From Bacteroidota bacterium (lineage in GTDB: Bacteria > Bacteroidota > Bacteroidia > Flavobacteriales_D > Crocinitomicaceae), in assembly GCA_016192075.1 (NCBI GenBank), contig JACPUU010000012.1, positions 682,001-746,000 on the forward strand: DNA of 64,000 bases. Reading direction: 5' to 3'. The position numbers and the translations under genes were made by a program. The notes beneath the pieces were generated by a model, which made no database searches, was not told where the DNA came from, and was given only the letters and a program-made list of their open reading frames with translations. Below, piece by piece: positions 17,242 to 26,600 of the stretch (position 1 is its first letter; each line of letters opens with the position of its first letter).

Positions 17242-18075
17242 TTATTTAAAACCTTTGCGGCGGTGATATTCAAGCAGTTTTTGTGCCGGATTTTCAACCA
17301 ATACTATTTCTTTAATACCTGATTGATAAGCCGATAGGCGAATGACTTTTTCAAATCCAATGGCTACCCCACCCACCAGTCCCAATTGCGCGGTTGGATG
17401 TTTTATCAGAATTGGTGCAACATGACGATCAAAGAACATAGCAAAATAGCGCACTAACAGTTGTTGAATTTCAGGATTAGTGGTAAACGGAATAAGTAGT
17501 TTTGCCAAAGCAGCCACCATTGCCAGATCGGGATTTTTATAAAAAACGGTTGTAAAATCTGCTTTGGGTGTTTTTACAAACGCTGAAACCGCATTATCCA
17601 TTTCCGGTGACAGGTCATTATTCAGCCAGGCTGAAAGAATTACTTTTCCAAGTTCAAATCCACCGCCAATATCATCAATCAGGTATCCGTGCCCTCCTTT
17701 GCGGTCATGCAACTGCTCACCATCATACCAGGCTGCAAAGGCACCTGTTCCCAGTATTCCAACCAAACCTGCCGAATCACCAAACACCGCACGGGCCGCA
17801 CCTAACTGATCATCATAAACAGAAACCCCGCCGGTTGTTTTTTGCTGTAATACAGACCGCACAATTTCTTTGTTGGCATCAGACGCCAGGCCACTGCCAT
17901 AGAATATCAACTGCGCACTGGCGGGGAGGTTTATTTTTTGCAGTTGCTGTTCAAAATGGGGCGTATAGCGGTTGGGGTTAAAACCGGGCAATTCAAACCG
18001 GTCTACCTGACCATTCCGGTCAATCAACAAGGTGGTTTTTGTACCGCCGGCCTCAAACAAACAAATAGATTGCAT
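17242..18075 (-). CDS. BadF/BadG-type ATPase, N-acetylglucosamine-kinase-like
   Basis: A 277-residue sugar-kinase-like protein of the ASKHA fold. The phosphate-1 loop is EAGGTKTTLLID (residues 8-19), where most relatives have Asp as the first residue. The phosphate-2 region GILGTGAFAAWYDGE is near 108, with the downstream GHGYLIDDIGGGFELGK that characterises Bacteroidota GlcNAc-kinase-like proteins. LVGGVAIGFE near 235 is the adenosine-binding motif. The substrate is probably an amino sugar from cell-wall recycling, by family analogy only. It lies downstream of aconitase but a terminator separates them. Confidence 0.8.
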   Translation of the reverse strand: MQSICLFEAGGTKTTLLIDRNGQVDRFELPGFNPNRYTPHFEQQLQKINLPASAQLIFYGSGLASDANKEIVRSVLQQKTTGGVSVYDDQLGAARAVFGDSAGLVGILGTGAFAAWYDGEQLHDRKGGHGYLIDDIGGGFELGKVILSAWLNNDLSPEMDNAVSAFVKTPKADFTTVFYKNPDLAMVAALAKLLIPFTTNPEIQQLLVRYFAMFFDRHVAPILIKHPTAQLGLVGGVAIGFEKVIRLSAYQSGIKEIVLVENPAQKLLEYHRRKGFK

Positions 18076-18102
18076 GTGCTAAAGATAAATTTTTTCCAAA
18101 CA

Positions 18103-18140
18103 AAAAACCGCTTCACCGAAAAGCACGGGAAGCGGTTTTT
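18103..18140. terminator. Bidirectional-looking terminator after aconitase
   Basis: AAAAAACCGCTTC (from 18102) and GAAGCGGTTTTT (to 18140) form a 12-bp stem around a 14-base loop. The T run on the plus side and the A run on the other side make it usable in both directions; it lies directly after the aconitase stop. Confidence 0.85.
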
Positions 18141-18163
18141 ACTTGTTTTTCTGACAGTAGATT

Positions 18164-20428
18164 TTATGCCTGCTGCTGTTTAATCAGGTTAAGGGCAGAT
18201 CCGGCTTTAAACCAATCAATCTGCTGCTTGTTGTACGTATGGTTCAATTTAATTTCTTCTGATTTTCCGTCTGTGTGATCTAAACGAAGTGTCAGTTGTT
18301 TGCCTGGGGCAAAAGATTCCAGGTCAATAAAATTGAGTGTATCATCTTCCTGCACTTTATCCCAGTCAGCCTCATTGGCAAAGGTAAGTCCAAGCATTCC
18401 CTGTTTTTTAAGGTTTGTTTCGTGAATGCGCGCAAATGATTTTACAATGACTGCTAAAACGCCAAGGTGTCTTGGTTCCATGGCAGCATGTTCACGTGAT
18501 GAACCTTCACCGTAGTTTTGATCACCAATCACCACCGAAGCAATTCCGGCTTTTTTATAGGCCCGTGCAGTAGCAGGTACTTCACCATGCTCACCGGTAA
18601 GCTGATTTTTTACCTTGTTGGTTGCACCACCAAATGCATTCACTGCACCAATGAGCATATTGTTTGAAATGTTATCCAGGTGACCGCGGTATTTCAGCCA
18701 TGGTCCGGCCATTGAAATATGATCTGTCGTGCATTTGCCTTTTACTTTGATCAGCAATCTTGCACCCATCACATTTTTACCATTCCACGCAGGGAATTCT
18801 TCAAGCAACTGCAGACGATCAGAATCAGGCTTAACGTAAACGTTCACTGAACTTCCGTCAGCCGCCGGGGCCTGATACCCGTTATTTTCAACGGCAAATC
18901 CTTTAGATGGCAACTCATCTCCGGTTGGCACATCAAGTTTTACCTGTTCACCGCTGCTGTTGGTAAGCGTGTCTGTAAGCGGGTTAAATCCTAAATCACC
19001 GGCAATGGCAATAGCAGCAACTATTTCAGGTGATGCTACAAATGCATGGGTATTTGGATTTCCATCCGCACGTTTTGAGAAGTTGCGGTTAAACGAGTGA
19101 ATGATGGTATTTTTTTCACCTTTTTCAGCACCTGCCCTGTCCCACTGACCGATACACGGACCGCAGGCATTGGTAAATATTTTGGTGTTCAGTTTTTTAA
19201 AGATATCGAGCAGCCCATCACGTTCTGCTGTGTATCGAACCTGTTCAGAGCCCGGGTTGATACCAAATTCTGCTTTGGTCACCAGGCCTTTTGCCACCGC
19301 CTGTTTTGCAATGGAAGCCGCACGTGCTAAATCTTCATACGATGAATTGGTGCATGAACCAATTAAACCCCACTCTACTTTCAGCGGCCAGCCGTTTGCT
19401 TTTGCTTTTGCAGCCAGTTCATTGATAGGTGTTGCCAGGTCCGGCGTAAATGGTCCGTTTACATGCGGCATTAAAGTTGAAAGATCAATTTCAATAACCT
19501 GGTCAAAGTATTTTTTTGGATCTGCATAAACTTCAGCATCACCGGTTAAATGTTCTGCAACTGTATCAGCAAGGGCAACAACATCCGCACGGTCTGTTGC
19601 TTTGAGGTAACGGCGCATGGAATCATCGTATCCAAAGGTTGACGTGGTTGCACCAATTTCAGCCCCCATGTTGCAAATGGTTCCTTTTCCGGTACAGGAA
19701 AGTGATTCTGCTCCCGGTCCAAAATATTCTACAATACATCCGGTTCCGCCTTCAACAGTAAGAATACCGGCTACTTTCAAAATTACATCTTTGGGTGCTG
19801 TCCAGCCATTCAGTTTACCGGTCAGTTTTACACCAATAAGTTTTGGAAATTTAAGTTCCCACGCCATACCGGCCATTACGTCTACTGCATCTGCCCCGCC
19901 TACTCCAATGGCTACCATACCTAAACCACCTGCATTGACGGTGTGTGAATCGGTACCAATCATCATACCGCCCGGGAAAGCATAATTCTCAAGCACTACC
20001 TGGTGAATGATTCCGGCGCCGGGTTTCCAGAAACCAATACCGTATTTATTACATACCGATGAAAGAAAATTAAATACCTCATCGTTTTTATTCAATGAAT
20101 CCTGCAAGTCTTTATCTGCCCCAACTTTTGCCTGAATAAGGTGATCAGCATGGGCGGTTGAAGGCACTGCTACTTTTTTACGGCCTGCCTGCATAAACTG
20201 AAGAAGGGCCATTTGTGCGGTAGCATCCTGCATGGCTACACGGTCAGGTGCAAAGTCAACGTACGATTTTCCCCGTTCAAAAACCTGCGTGTTGGGGTTT
20301 TCCCACAAGTGCGCATACAGAATTTTTTCACTCAGTGTCAATGGTTTTCCAACTGCTTTGCGGGCAGCTGCTATACGCTCAGGATACTTAGCGTAAACTT
20401 CTTTAATCATTTCAATGTCAAAAGCCAT
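18164..20428 (-). CDS. acn: Aconitate hydratase, mitochondrial type
   Basis: A 754-residue aconitase that interconverts citrate and isocitrate in the TCA cycle. The length and lack of an extra N-terminal domain match the mitochondrial-type enzyme used by Bacteroidota rather than AcnB. The first cluster Cys is in [11 protein letters not shown] (about 357-367), and the other two in [14 protein letters not shown] (about 420-433). The swivel domain has [17 protein letters not shown] (about 640), with the active-site Ser and Arg. ATG at 20428 is preceded by a credible promoter (20461-20490), and a terminator follows. Confidence 0.97.
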   Translation of the reverse strand: MAFDIEMIKEVYAKYPERIAAARKAVGKPLTLSEKILYAHLWENPNTQVFERGKSYVDFAPDRVAMQDATAQMALLQFMQAGRKKVAVPSTAHADHLIQAKVGADKDLQDSLNKNDEVFNFLSSVCNKYGIGFWKPGAGIIHQVVLENYAFPGGMMIGTDSHTVNAGGLGMVAIGVGGADAVDVMAGMAWELKFPKLIGVKLTGKLNGWTAPKDVILKVAGILTVEGGTGCIVEYFGPGAESLSCTGKGTICNMGAEIGATTSTFGYDDSMRRYLKATDRADVVALADTVAEHLTGDAEVYADPKKYFDQVIEIDLSTLMPHVNGPFTPDLATPINELAAKAKANGWPLKVEWGLIGSCTNSSYEDLARAASIAKQAVAKGLVTKAEFGINPGSEQVRYTAERDGLLDIFKKLNTKIFTNACGPCIGQWDRAGAEKGEKNTIIHSFNRNFSKRADGNPNTHAFVASPEIVAAIAIAGDLGFNPLTDTLTNSSGEQVKLDVPTGDELPSKGFAVENNGYQAPAADGSSVNVYVKPDSDRLQLLEEFPAWNGKNVMGARLLIKVKGKCTTDHISMAGPWLKYRGHLDNISNNMLIGAVNAFGGATNKVKNQLTGEHGEVPATARAYKKAGIASVVIGDQNYGEGSSREHAAMEPRHLGVLAVIVKSFARIHETNLKKQGMLGLTFANEADWDKVQEDDTLNFIDLESFAPGKQLTLRLDHTDGKSEEIKLNHTYNKQQIDWFKAGSALNLIKQQQA

Positions 20429-20460
20429 ACGATGTTTGTTTTTTTGAATGTAAGGATATG

Positions 20461-20490
20461 CGAATTTAGTTATTTAACCCTCTTTTCAAA
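20461..20490 (-). promoter_or_regulatory. Predicted Bacteroidota-type promoter of acn
   Basis: On the minus strand TTTG (20490-20487) is followed after 18 bases by TAAATTCG (20468-20461), close to the -33 TTTG / -7 TAnnTTTG consensus of this phylum. It lies 33 bases before the ATG. Confidence 0.45.
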
Positions 20491-20651
20491 CCGAATTTCT
20501 ACTTTTATACCGATAAGCACTCTAAATTAGTTTAAAAAGAAGACTAACAGTGTGTCTGTCGGTATTTACGATTGAAAAATTATAAAATGGTTCTGACTAC
20601 TTTATTATTGCAATCCGTAGAATATCTTCAACCGGTATTTAACAGTTATCC

Positions 20652-21077
20652 ATGAATCATTTTCAACGATTAATGCGGCTTTATGAAAAAGCACCCATTC
20701 ACAATTTCTACCAGGGAATAAAACTGCTTGTTGACGACAAAAAAGCAATCATCAGTTTGCCCATTGATGAGCGTTACTTTCACGGTGGCATGGCGGTACA
20801 CGGTTCGGTCTATTTCAAACTGCTGGATGATGCAGCCTATTTTGCCTGCCAGTCACAAATTTACGACTACTTTATTGTGACCACCAATTTCAACATCAGC
20901 CTGCGGCGCCCCATTGTATCGGGAACAATTACCGCTACCGGTGAATTTGAATGCTTTGATGAAAACATCATTCGCGCAAGGGCTACCCTGACAGACGAAA
21001 ACGGAAAAGTATGCGGCACCGGAATTGGTGAGTTTATGAAAAGTAAAACCGCACTGGAAGGGTTGAATGATTATTAG
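20652..21077 (+). CDS. PaaI-type hotdog thioesterase
   Basis: A 141-residue hotdog-fold protein. The signature YFHGGMAVHGSVYFKLLDDA (about 42-61) matches the PaaI-like active-site helix (HGG...HGG type plus a catalytic Asp). VTTNFNISLRRPIVSGTITA forms the central sheet, and the protein ends soon after GTGIGEFMKSK. Such enzymes hydrolyse acyl-CoA thioesters; the acyl group is unknown. It is divergent from acn and stands alone. Confidence 0.85.
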   Translation: MNHFQRLMRLYEKAPIHNFYQGIKLLVDDKKAIISLPIDERYFHGGMAVHGSVYFKLLDDAAYFACQSQIYDYFIVTTNFNISLRRPIVSGTITATGEFECFDENIIRARATLTDENGKVCGTGIGEFMKSKTALEGLNDY

Positions 21078-21096
21078 GAAATTTTTTGTGGAATGG

Positions 21097-21131
21097 TCAT
21101 TTCGAATGGAGCGCAGCGGAGAGAGAAATGA
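21097..21131. repeat. REP-like palindrome
   Basis: TCATTTC (21097-21103) and GAAATGA (21125-21131) flank a purine-rich centre (AATGGAGCGCAGCGGAGAGA). This form recurs between genes in many Bacteroidota genomes. It lies between convergent genes and may also act as a weak terminator. Confidence 0.45.
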
Positions 21132-21176
21132 CGTTTCAGATGGGCAATTGCCTGGACTTTTAAGTGCGTCTCCTAC

Positions 21177-21788
21177 CTAGTAAAACCAGTTCACTGAAAT
21201 GGACGAGCAAATGTTATTCTGCTCCGGATAAAACTTGAAATTAACTGAATACTTATAGTTTTTTGAATCGTAACTGATTGACTGAACCCCACCTTCAAGC
21301 GCCTCATCAGCGGCGGGTTTACCCATAATTTTAACGATTTCATCTTTTTTCATACCAAAAAACTTAGAGTCACAAGACTGAATATTGTATTCTTCAGCGG
21401 CTTTTTTCAAATCCTCCTGAAAGTATTGCTCATAGCTCAAAACCTCCATAAAAATAGTTTCTACTTTTTGAGATTTTGCATTTACCCAAACGGTAATGGG
21501 TGCATTTTCAATCGTTTTGAAATAATACATAAAGGCCAGCGAGTCGGCGGTATATGCACCACCGGTAAAACTGCCCAGAATTTTTTCCAGTTTCAGTTCG
21601 TTGGTGCCGTATTCAATACCCAGAAAATTATCAAAATCATCCGCACTTTCTTTGGCACAATCTTCTTTCTTTTCGTCGGTTACATCCGGATTGGTTGTTT
21701 CTGAACTATCACTGCCGGCGCAGGCTACTGAGAAAATGGAAAGAATACCGATCAGCAGTGCAAATCCATACTGTTTTTTACGTTTCAT
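21177..21788 (-). CDS. Secreted lipoprotein, paralog of the next gene
   Basis: A 203-residue protein with a lipoprotein signal (FALLIGILSIFSVACAGSDS, Cys near 23). After an acidic linker, a compact domain runs from about residue 48 to the end: DNFLGIEYGTNELKLEKILG, VNAKSQKVETIFMEVLSYE, SKFFGMKKDEIVKIMGKPA and the terminal VNFKFYPEQNNICSSISVNW. The same blocks occur in order in the neighbouring gene (21809-22363), so this is a recent tandem duplication of an unnamed family. The FFGMKKDEIVKIMGKP block resembles SmpA/OmlA-type GMxxxEVxxxLG segments. Function unknown. Confidence 0.75.
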   Translation of the reverse strand: MKRKKQYGFALLIGILSIFSVACAGSDSSETTNPDVTDEKKEDCAKESADDFDNFLGIEYGTNELKLEKILGSFTGGAYTADSLAFMYYFKTIENAPITVWVNAKSQKVETIFMEVLSYEQYFQEDLKKAAEEYNIQSCDSKFFGMKKDEIVKIMGKPAADEALEGGVQSISYDSKNYKYSVNFKFYPEQNNICSSISVNWFY

Positions 21789-21808
21789 AGTGTACTTTTT
21801 AGTTCTAA

Positions 21809-22363
21809 TTAATGATACCAGTTAACAATTACCGAGGAGCACCAATTTTCCTGCTCGGGATAAAATTTGAAATTGACTTCGGTTTTACGGTCTTGCGAAA
21901 AATAATGCAATGAGGTGACATTTCCATCAAGCAACTCCTCTTTTTCAGGCTCTCCCATTTCTGCTATCAGTTCTTCTTTCAGCATTCCAAAAAAGCGGGA
22001 GTCACAGTCAGGAATATTGTAGGCAACTGCAACGGCCTCCAGGTCTTTTTTAAAATCGTCCTTAAATGTCAGCACTTCCATAATAACGGTTTCAACACGG
22101 GCGCTGGAAGCATTTACCACAACCGAAACGGGCGCATCAGGTACGGCAAAAAAATTGTAAATAAACCGCAGGTTGTCTTCGGAATAATATCCACTGGTAA
22201 AATCACCCAGCTTATTTTTTAATTCAATTTCAAGTGTACCGGCGTCAAGTCCCAGGAACGAATCAAACTTCTCAATATCAGAATTTTCACAGGTGTTCTT
22301 TGCTTTGCAGGAAAACAAAACAAGCAGTGAAAACAAAACAATAAGCCGGTTATTCCTGAGCAT
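21809..22363 (-). CDS. Secreted lipoprotein, paralog of the previous gene
   Basis: A 184-residue lipoprotein with signal RLIVLFSLLVLFSCKAKN (Cys near 19). Its domain aligns block by block with the downstream gene: DSFLGLDAGTLEIELKNKLG, VNASSARVETVIMEVLTFK, SRFFGMLKEELIAEMGEPE and VNFKFYPEQENWCSSVIVNW. The two share a conserved Cys pair (DCDSRFFG and WCSS) that could form a disulfide. The genes are 20 bases apart and certainly cotranscribed. No characterised family is recognised. Confidence 0.75.
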   Translation of the reverse strand: MLRNNRLIVLFSLLVLFSCKAKNTCENSDIEKFDSFLGLDAGTLEIELKNKLGDFTSGYYSEDNLRFIYNFFAVPDAPVSVVVNASSARVETVIMEVLTFKDDFKKDLEAVAVAYNIPDCDSRFFGMLKEELIAEMGEPEKEELLDGNVTSLHYFSQDRKTEVNFKFYPEQENWCSSVIVNWYH

Positions 22364-22452
22364 TTGTGCGAATTTTTTCAGTTATCTGGTTGACAAAGAT
22401 AACGAAGCAATGGAAATCTGGCAGAACTGATTAAATTAGTCAAAAAAAATTT

Positions 22453-22947
22453 ATGCGGGCACTCTATATTACTTCGCTGGTTATTACCATTGCCATGTTT
22501 GTGGCGGTTGGTGCAATCGCAGAACAATATTCTGAACTGGACTGGGCCATTTTTTTTGATGAGCTGTACAGTACTGATTCATACAGTTACAACTATGATG
22601 ATTACCGCTATGGTGAACTGCGTGACATCACCGCCATGGGAGGTATTGTTTCATTAGGGTTTACCCTATTCTACATTCTCACATTTTCTTTTACGTTAAA
22701 AAACATCAAACGTATGACTGCTAAAGTGATGAGTATTATAGGCCTCTCAATATCAGGGCTTATCTTTTTCTGCTGCCTGGTTCCGACCTTTGAGCCGGGC
22801 GGAGTGGCATTTGATGATGAGTTTGCGCCGCTGATGATATTCTATGGCCTTATTATGCTTGGCTTTTGCATTGTTAACCTGGTGCAGGCTGTGCGCAATA
22901 CAACGGTTGTTACAGTCAATCAGCAAACGATTGATGATCTTGTCTAA
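22453..22947 (+). CDS. Small four-helix integral membrane protein, unknown
   Basis: A 164-residue hydrophobic protein with four predicted membrane helices (about 4-24, 62-82, 90-112, 122-145). The first loop is outside or periplasmic and rich in Tyr/Asp/Ser (DSYSYNYDDYRYG). The loop between helices 2 and 3 is basic (NIKRMTAKV), which puts it on the cytosolic side by the positive-inside rule. No domain is recognised. It is divergent from the lipoprotein pair. Confidence 0.6.
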   Translation: MRALYITSLVITIAMFVAVGAIAEQYSELDWAIFFDELYSTDSYSYNYDDYRYGELRDITAMGGIVSLGFTLFYILTFSFTLKNIKRMTAKVMSIIGLSISGLIFFCCLVPTFEPGGVAFDDEFAPLMIFYGLIMLGFCIVNLVQAVRNTTVVTVNQQTIDDLV

Positions 22948-23233
22948 ATAAGGTTCTGTTTGGCTTAACACGGTTTTGTACCTCTGTACAACTTTACGTT
23001 TTCAACCGGTCTGCACTTAATTTCTCTGCGCTACCATTTAATCAATGAACCGCGGTTTTTGCTCGTTTTGAACATTTCGGTACGGCATTTGTATTTACCT
23101 TGACAGAAGATTAATTATTGAGTTATGTACAAGCTACATTCACAAAACAAACAAAAAGGCAGAATTTGCCAGGGAATTGACAGCGGAATTTTGAAAATGG
23201 GTGGAAAATCAGTCCTTGCTGAAAGGCTGCGGA

Positions 23234-23935
23234 TTAAAAAGGGTTCGTAGCAAAAACACTGACCTCCGGAATAAATCCGCGGTTATCCATTTTTAACGCA
23301 TTAATCACCACGTGGGCAATCTCATCGGGCGTTAATTTTTTAGGCTGGGGTTCTTTTTCAACCCGGTCTTCGGTTCCAAAAGCCGTCAGTACTTCAGACG
23401 GATTTACCTGAATTACACGAATATTAAATGGTCTCAGCTCCTCTTGCCAGCACTGACTCATACCGCGCAGCGCAAATTTAGACGCCGCATAAATGGTTCC
23501 GTTTTTAAAGCCTTTGAGTGATGCCGTTGAAGCAATGTTTACAATGTTGCCCCGTTTCATCTTTTTAAAATGAACGGCAGCACGTGCAGTCATCAGGGCG
23601 GCACCGTATACATTCACCTCAAAAACGCTTCTAAAACGCTCTCTGGTCACTTCTTCAACCGGTCCAAAATCACCAATACCGGCGTTGTTGATGATTCCGT
23701 CCAATCTTCCAAACTTTCTCAGCGTATAATTGAAAAGCGCATTGATTTGTTCATCGTTGGTGACATCAGCGTGGTAATAAATAGCATTGATTTCTTTAGC
23801 AACCTGCTTTAATTTTTCTTTGTCACGCCCGGTAATGACAACCGTTGCAAAATTCTTAATCAGCTGGTGCGCAATTTCCTTACCAATGCCGGAGCTGCCG
23901 CCGGTAACGATATAGACACTTTCAATCAGTTGCAT
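23234..23935 (-). CDS. Short-chain dehydrogenase/reductase
   Basis: A 233-residue classical SDR. The cofactor loop is TGGSSGIGKE (about 11-20), NNAG is near 86, and the catalytic Ser and YxxxK are in IASTASLKGF and YAASKFALRG (about 133-160). The C-terminal half is that of FabG-like reductases. TGRDK after the second strand suggests NADP preference. Substrate unknown. It sits 24 bases downstream of the outer-membrane barrel gene, probably by chance of gene order rather than shared function. Confidence 0.88.
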   Translation of the reverse strand: MQLIESVYIVTGGSSGIGKEIAHQLIKNFATVVITGRDKEKLKQVAKEINAIYYHADVTNDEQINALFNYTLRKFGRLDGIINNAGIGDFGPVEEVTRERFRSVFEVNVYGAALMTARAAVHFKKMKRGNIVNIASTASLKGFKNGTIYAASKFALRGMSQCWQEELRPFNIRVIQVNPSEVLTAFGTEDRVEKEPQPKKLTPDEIAHVVINALKMDNRGFIPEVSVFATNPF

Positions 23936-23959
23936 GTTGATGCAGGTTTATTAATACTA

Positions 23960-26491
23960 CTACATTCCCATATCGCCGCCGTCACCGGTAAATGTACCTT
24001 CGCGGCCGCGTTTGCGTCTGTCAGGATCCTGATTACCAAAAACATATCCAATGGTAATCATATACCTGCGTGATTGGTGTTTCCACAAACCTGAGCTGGT
24101 AAATTCACCGGGCTGTTCCAGTTCATACCCAAACTGACGGGTGTTAAAGATATCAGTTACCTTGGCATTTACATACATTTTGTCTTTCAAAAAAGTCTTT
24201 TTAACTGCTAAATCAAGACTATACATGGGTTTTGAGCGGCCCTGTGTAAGCACCATCGGTGAACGGTAAAAGCCGGTGATCTGCCCGCTCCAGCCTTTAT
24301 TGAAGGTAAATACCTGTGACATGTTGGCTGACCAGCTGAAACCGCTATTATTCAGGTCACTTTCACCCGATGTTGAATTAATATAGGTTTGAGAAAGATT
24401 GCCCGACAAGGTAATTTTCCACCATTTTACCGGTTTGTAAATAGCCATTAATTCAGAACCAATAAACTGAGCCTCATCTACGTTTGACCAGGATACCGTT
24501 GAAACACCGAGCGAATCAATTGAGCGCACACGCTGAATCATGTTTGTCATATACCGGTAATACACTGAACCGGTGAGCGTCAGTTTTTTTCCGTATGACC
24601 CAAAACCAAACTCTACACTGTTAATATATTCCGGCAAAAGTTTGGGGTTACCAACCTGCAGGTTCAGCGGATCAGTATATTTTGAAAACGGATTCAGAGC
24701 ATGTAGACCAGGGCGGTTCACCCGGCGGCTGTAACTCAGGGTAACCTCGCTGGTTTTGGTAACCGGCTTAACCAGGTGCAGGGATGGGTAGAGTGAATAG
24801 TAATTATTGGTATACCGGGTTGGGTCTTTGTCTATTTCAGATGTAATAAATACCATTTCACCGCGCATACCCACCTGGTATTTGAATTTGGTAAAGTCCT
24901 GCCCGTAAATGGCATAAGCGGCATGCACCTGCTCTGTAAAATTGTAGGTATTGTTCAGGCTATCATCAGCTGTCTGAAAGGTTTCCTGGTAATAATCCTG
25001 GCTTATTTGCCGGATTGTTGTTTTAGCGCCTGCTTCCAGTTTGGCCAACCGGGTTATTTTGGTTGAATCATTCTTTGTGTAGGTTTTGCTCATGGGCCTG
25101 TAATAATCAAGCTGCAAGGTAGTAATTGCGTTACCGTCAATGGTGCGCACATACTGATCAAGCGTGTTAGCTGTTAAAAGTGTCAGATCAACCGGATTGT
25201 AGGTGTTTTGAGTATAAAAGCCTTCTTCCGTACTTTGTCCGGTAGAATATTGCCCGTTAAAATCAAGTTTATGTTCGGGCTGGTCAAATTTTTTGTTCCA
25301 GAAAACAGAAGCATCCATGCCGTACTTTTCTCCCGGATCGTCACTGATCCGTTCCCACACATCGTAACGGGATATGGAGTCGTAGGAATAATAAAACATA
25401 TCACCGGTGCGCTCTTCACGCCCCAGGTTTCCATTCACTGAAAACCCGACGGTATTTTTGGGGTTGATGTAAAAATCACTCCCGAATTTGAGCATTTGTC
25501 CCTGCCGGAGGTGTGTACCTCTTCTCACCTGTTCCTGCATGTCATACACATCGTTGTAAAAAGTTTCATTGGTCTGGTTAAAATTGCGGTACCCCTCATA
25601 CCAGTTTGAACTGTAGCCCCCGTAAACATTGAAAAACTTATTGCGGTAGGCCAGGTTAAAGGCAATGTTGTGATTGAACCCTAAAAATTTAGGGTACGTA
25701 TCCAGTGAATCGGGATGAATTCCGTTTTCAATACTCAAATCAACACTGCCGTTAAACCCTTTCATTTTATTTTTTTTGAGCACAATGTTTATGATTCCCG
25801 ACATTCCGTCAGGGTCATATTTGGCTGAAGGGTTTGTAATTACTTCAATGGATTCAATGGAACTGGCCGGTATAGAAGCAAGTGCTCCCTGTCTGCCGCC
25901 GCCTGTGATGGACGACGGGCGTCCGTCTATCAAAATAGTTACGTTGGCACTGCCCCTAAGGCTTACGTTGCCGTCCATGTCAATGGTTATGGAAGGTACA
26001 TTCTGAAGTGCATCCAGGGCCGTTCCCCCTTGTGATGTTAGTTGCTTTTCCATCGTAAAAACCTTACGGTCTATCTGGGCTATAACCTCTTGCTTTTCAT
26101 AAACAACATCAACCACATCTAACTGATTAGCATCTGTTTTCATTGAAAGGGACCCCAGCTCAATTTTAGGCGTACGCTGTGTAAAGAAAAGTGAATCAAC
26201 ATAAAGCGGTGCAAAACCGAATGATGTAATTTTTGCAATGTAGGGGCCTGCCTGAATTTCTTCAATCGAAAATTTACCAAGACTATCTGCCAGTGCACCG
26301 GTTGCAACCGAACTGTCACGCACATTCAGCAAAAATATTTTTGCATAAGGTATGGCCTTTTGAGAAACCTCTTCTTTAACCTGGCCGGTCAACGTTCCAA
26401 TTTTCGGGCGTTCTCCTCCTCCCCCTGGCTGCGACCAACTCACAGAAAACAAGACTGTTGTAAATAAAAACAGAAATAAGCCCAACTTCAT
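23960..26491 (-). CDS. Outer-membrane beta-barrel protein, TonB-dependent-receptor-like
   Basis: An 843-residue outer-membrane protein. A signal peptide (to about residue 20) leads to a CarboxypepD_reg-like domain (about 34-110, LTGQVKEEVSQKAIPYAKIF). A plug-like segment (about 130-240) with ALQNVPSITIDMDGNVSLRG and TNPSAKYDPDGMSGIINIVL follows. A large barrel of the OMP_b-brl_3 type runs to the C-terminus, ending in an aromatic-alternating strand and a Gly/Asp/Arg-rich tail. No TonB box is obvious. The ligand is unknown. A second barrel of the same type lies at 30837-33215. Confidence 0.87.
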   Translation of the reverse strand: MKLGLFLFLFTTVLFSVSWSQPGGGGERPKIGTLTGQVKEEVSQKAIPYAKIFLLNVRDSSVATGALADSLGKFSIEEIQAGPYIAKITSFGFAPLYVDSLFFTQRTPKIELGSLSMKTDANQLDVVDVVYEKQEVIAQIDRKVFTMEKQLTSQGGTALDALQNVPSITIDMDGNVSLRGSANVTILIDGRPSSITGGGRQGALASIPASSIESIEVITNPSAKYDPDGMSGIINIVLKKNKMKGFNGSVDLSIENGIHPDSLDTYPKFLGFNHNIAFNLAYRNKFFNVYGGYSSNWYEGYRNFNQTNETFYNDVYDMQEQVRRGTHLRQGQMLKFGSDFYINPKNTVGFSVNGNLGREERTGDMFYYSYDSISRYDVWERISDDPGEKYGMDASVFWNKKFDQPEHKLDFNGQYSTGQSTEEGFYTQNTYNPVDLTLLTANTLDQYVRTIDGNAITTLQLDYYRPMSKTYTKNDSTKITRLAKLEAGAKTTIRQISQDYYQETFQTADDSLNNTYNFTEQVHAAYAIYGQDFTKFKYQVGMRGEMVFITSEIDKDPTRYTNNYYSLYPSLHLVKPVTKTSEVTLSYSRRVNRPGLHALNPFSKYTDPLNLQVGNPKLLPEYINSVEFGFGSYGKKLTLTGSVYYRYMTNMIQRVRSIDSLGVSTVSWSNVDEAQFIGSELMAIYKPVKWWKITLSGNLSQTYINSTSGESDLNNSGFSWSANMSQVFTFNKGWSGQITGFYRSPMVLTQGRSKPMYSLDLAVKKTFLKDKMYVNAKVTDIFNTRQFGYELEQPGEFTSSGLWKHQSRRYMITIGYVFGNQDPDRRKRGREGTFTGDGGDMGM

Positions 26492-26600
26492 ACCGTGGAA
26501 TTTTTTACAAATTTACCGAATAATAAATCTTTAAGACCACCACAATGACAAAAGGTTTAAACCGCTGATAACTTGTCAAAGCAGCTGTGGATTCTAACTT

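Noticed and set aside
6983-18505. CACGTG-centred sequences as parS sites for ParB
   Set aside because: Several CACGTG cores occur inside genes (for example in acn near 18490), but none extends to the full 16-base parS palindrome.
22976-22991. Hairpin TTGTAC-CTCT-GTACAA
   Set aside because: A 6-bp AT-rich stem without a T tail; could be chance.
23125-23250. Possible 41-residue small protein (MYKLHSQNKQKGRICQG...)
   Set aside because: It has an ATG and a basic composition, but no ribosome-binding signal or family, and its 3' end overlaps the SDR gene on the other strand. Too weak to call.
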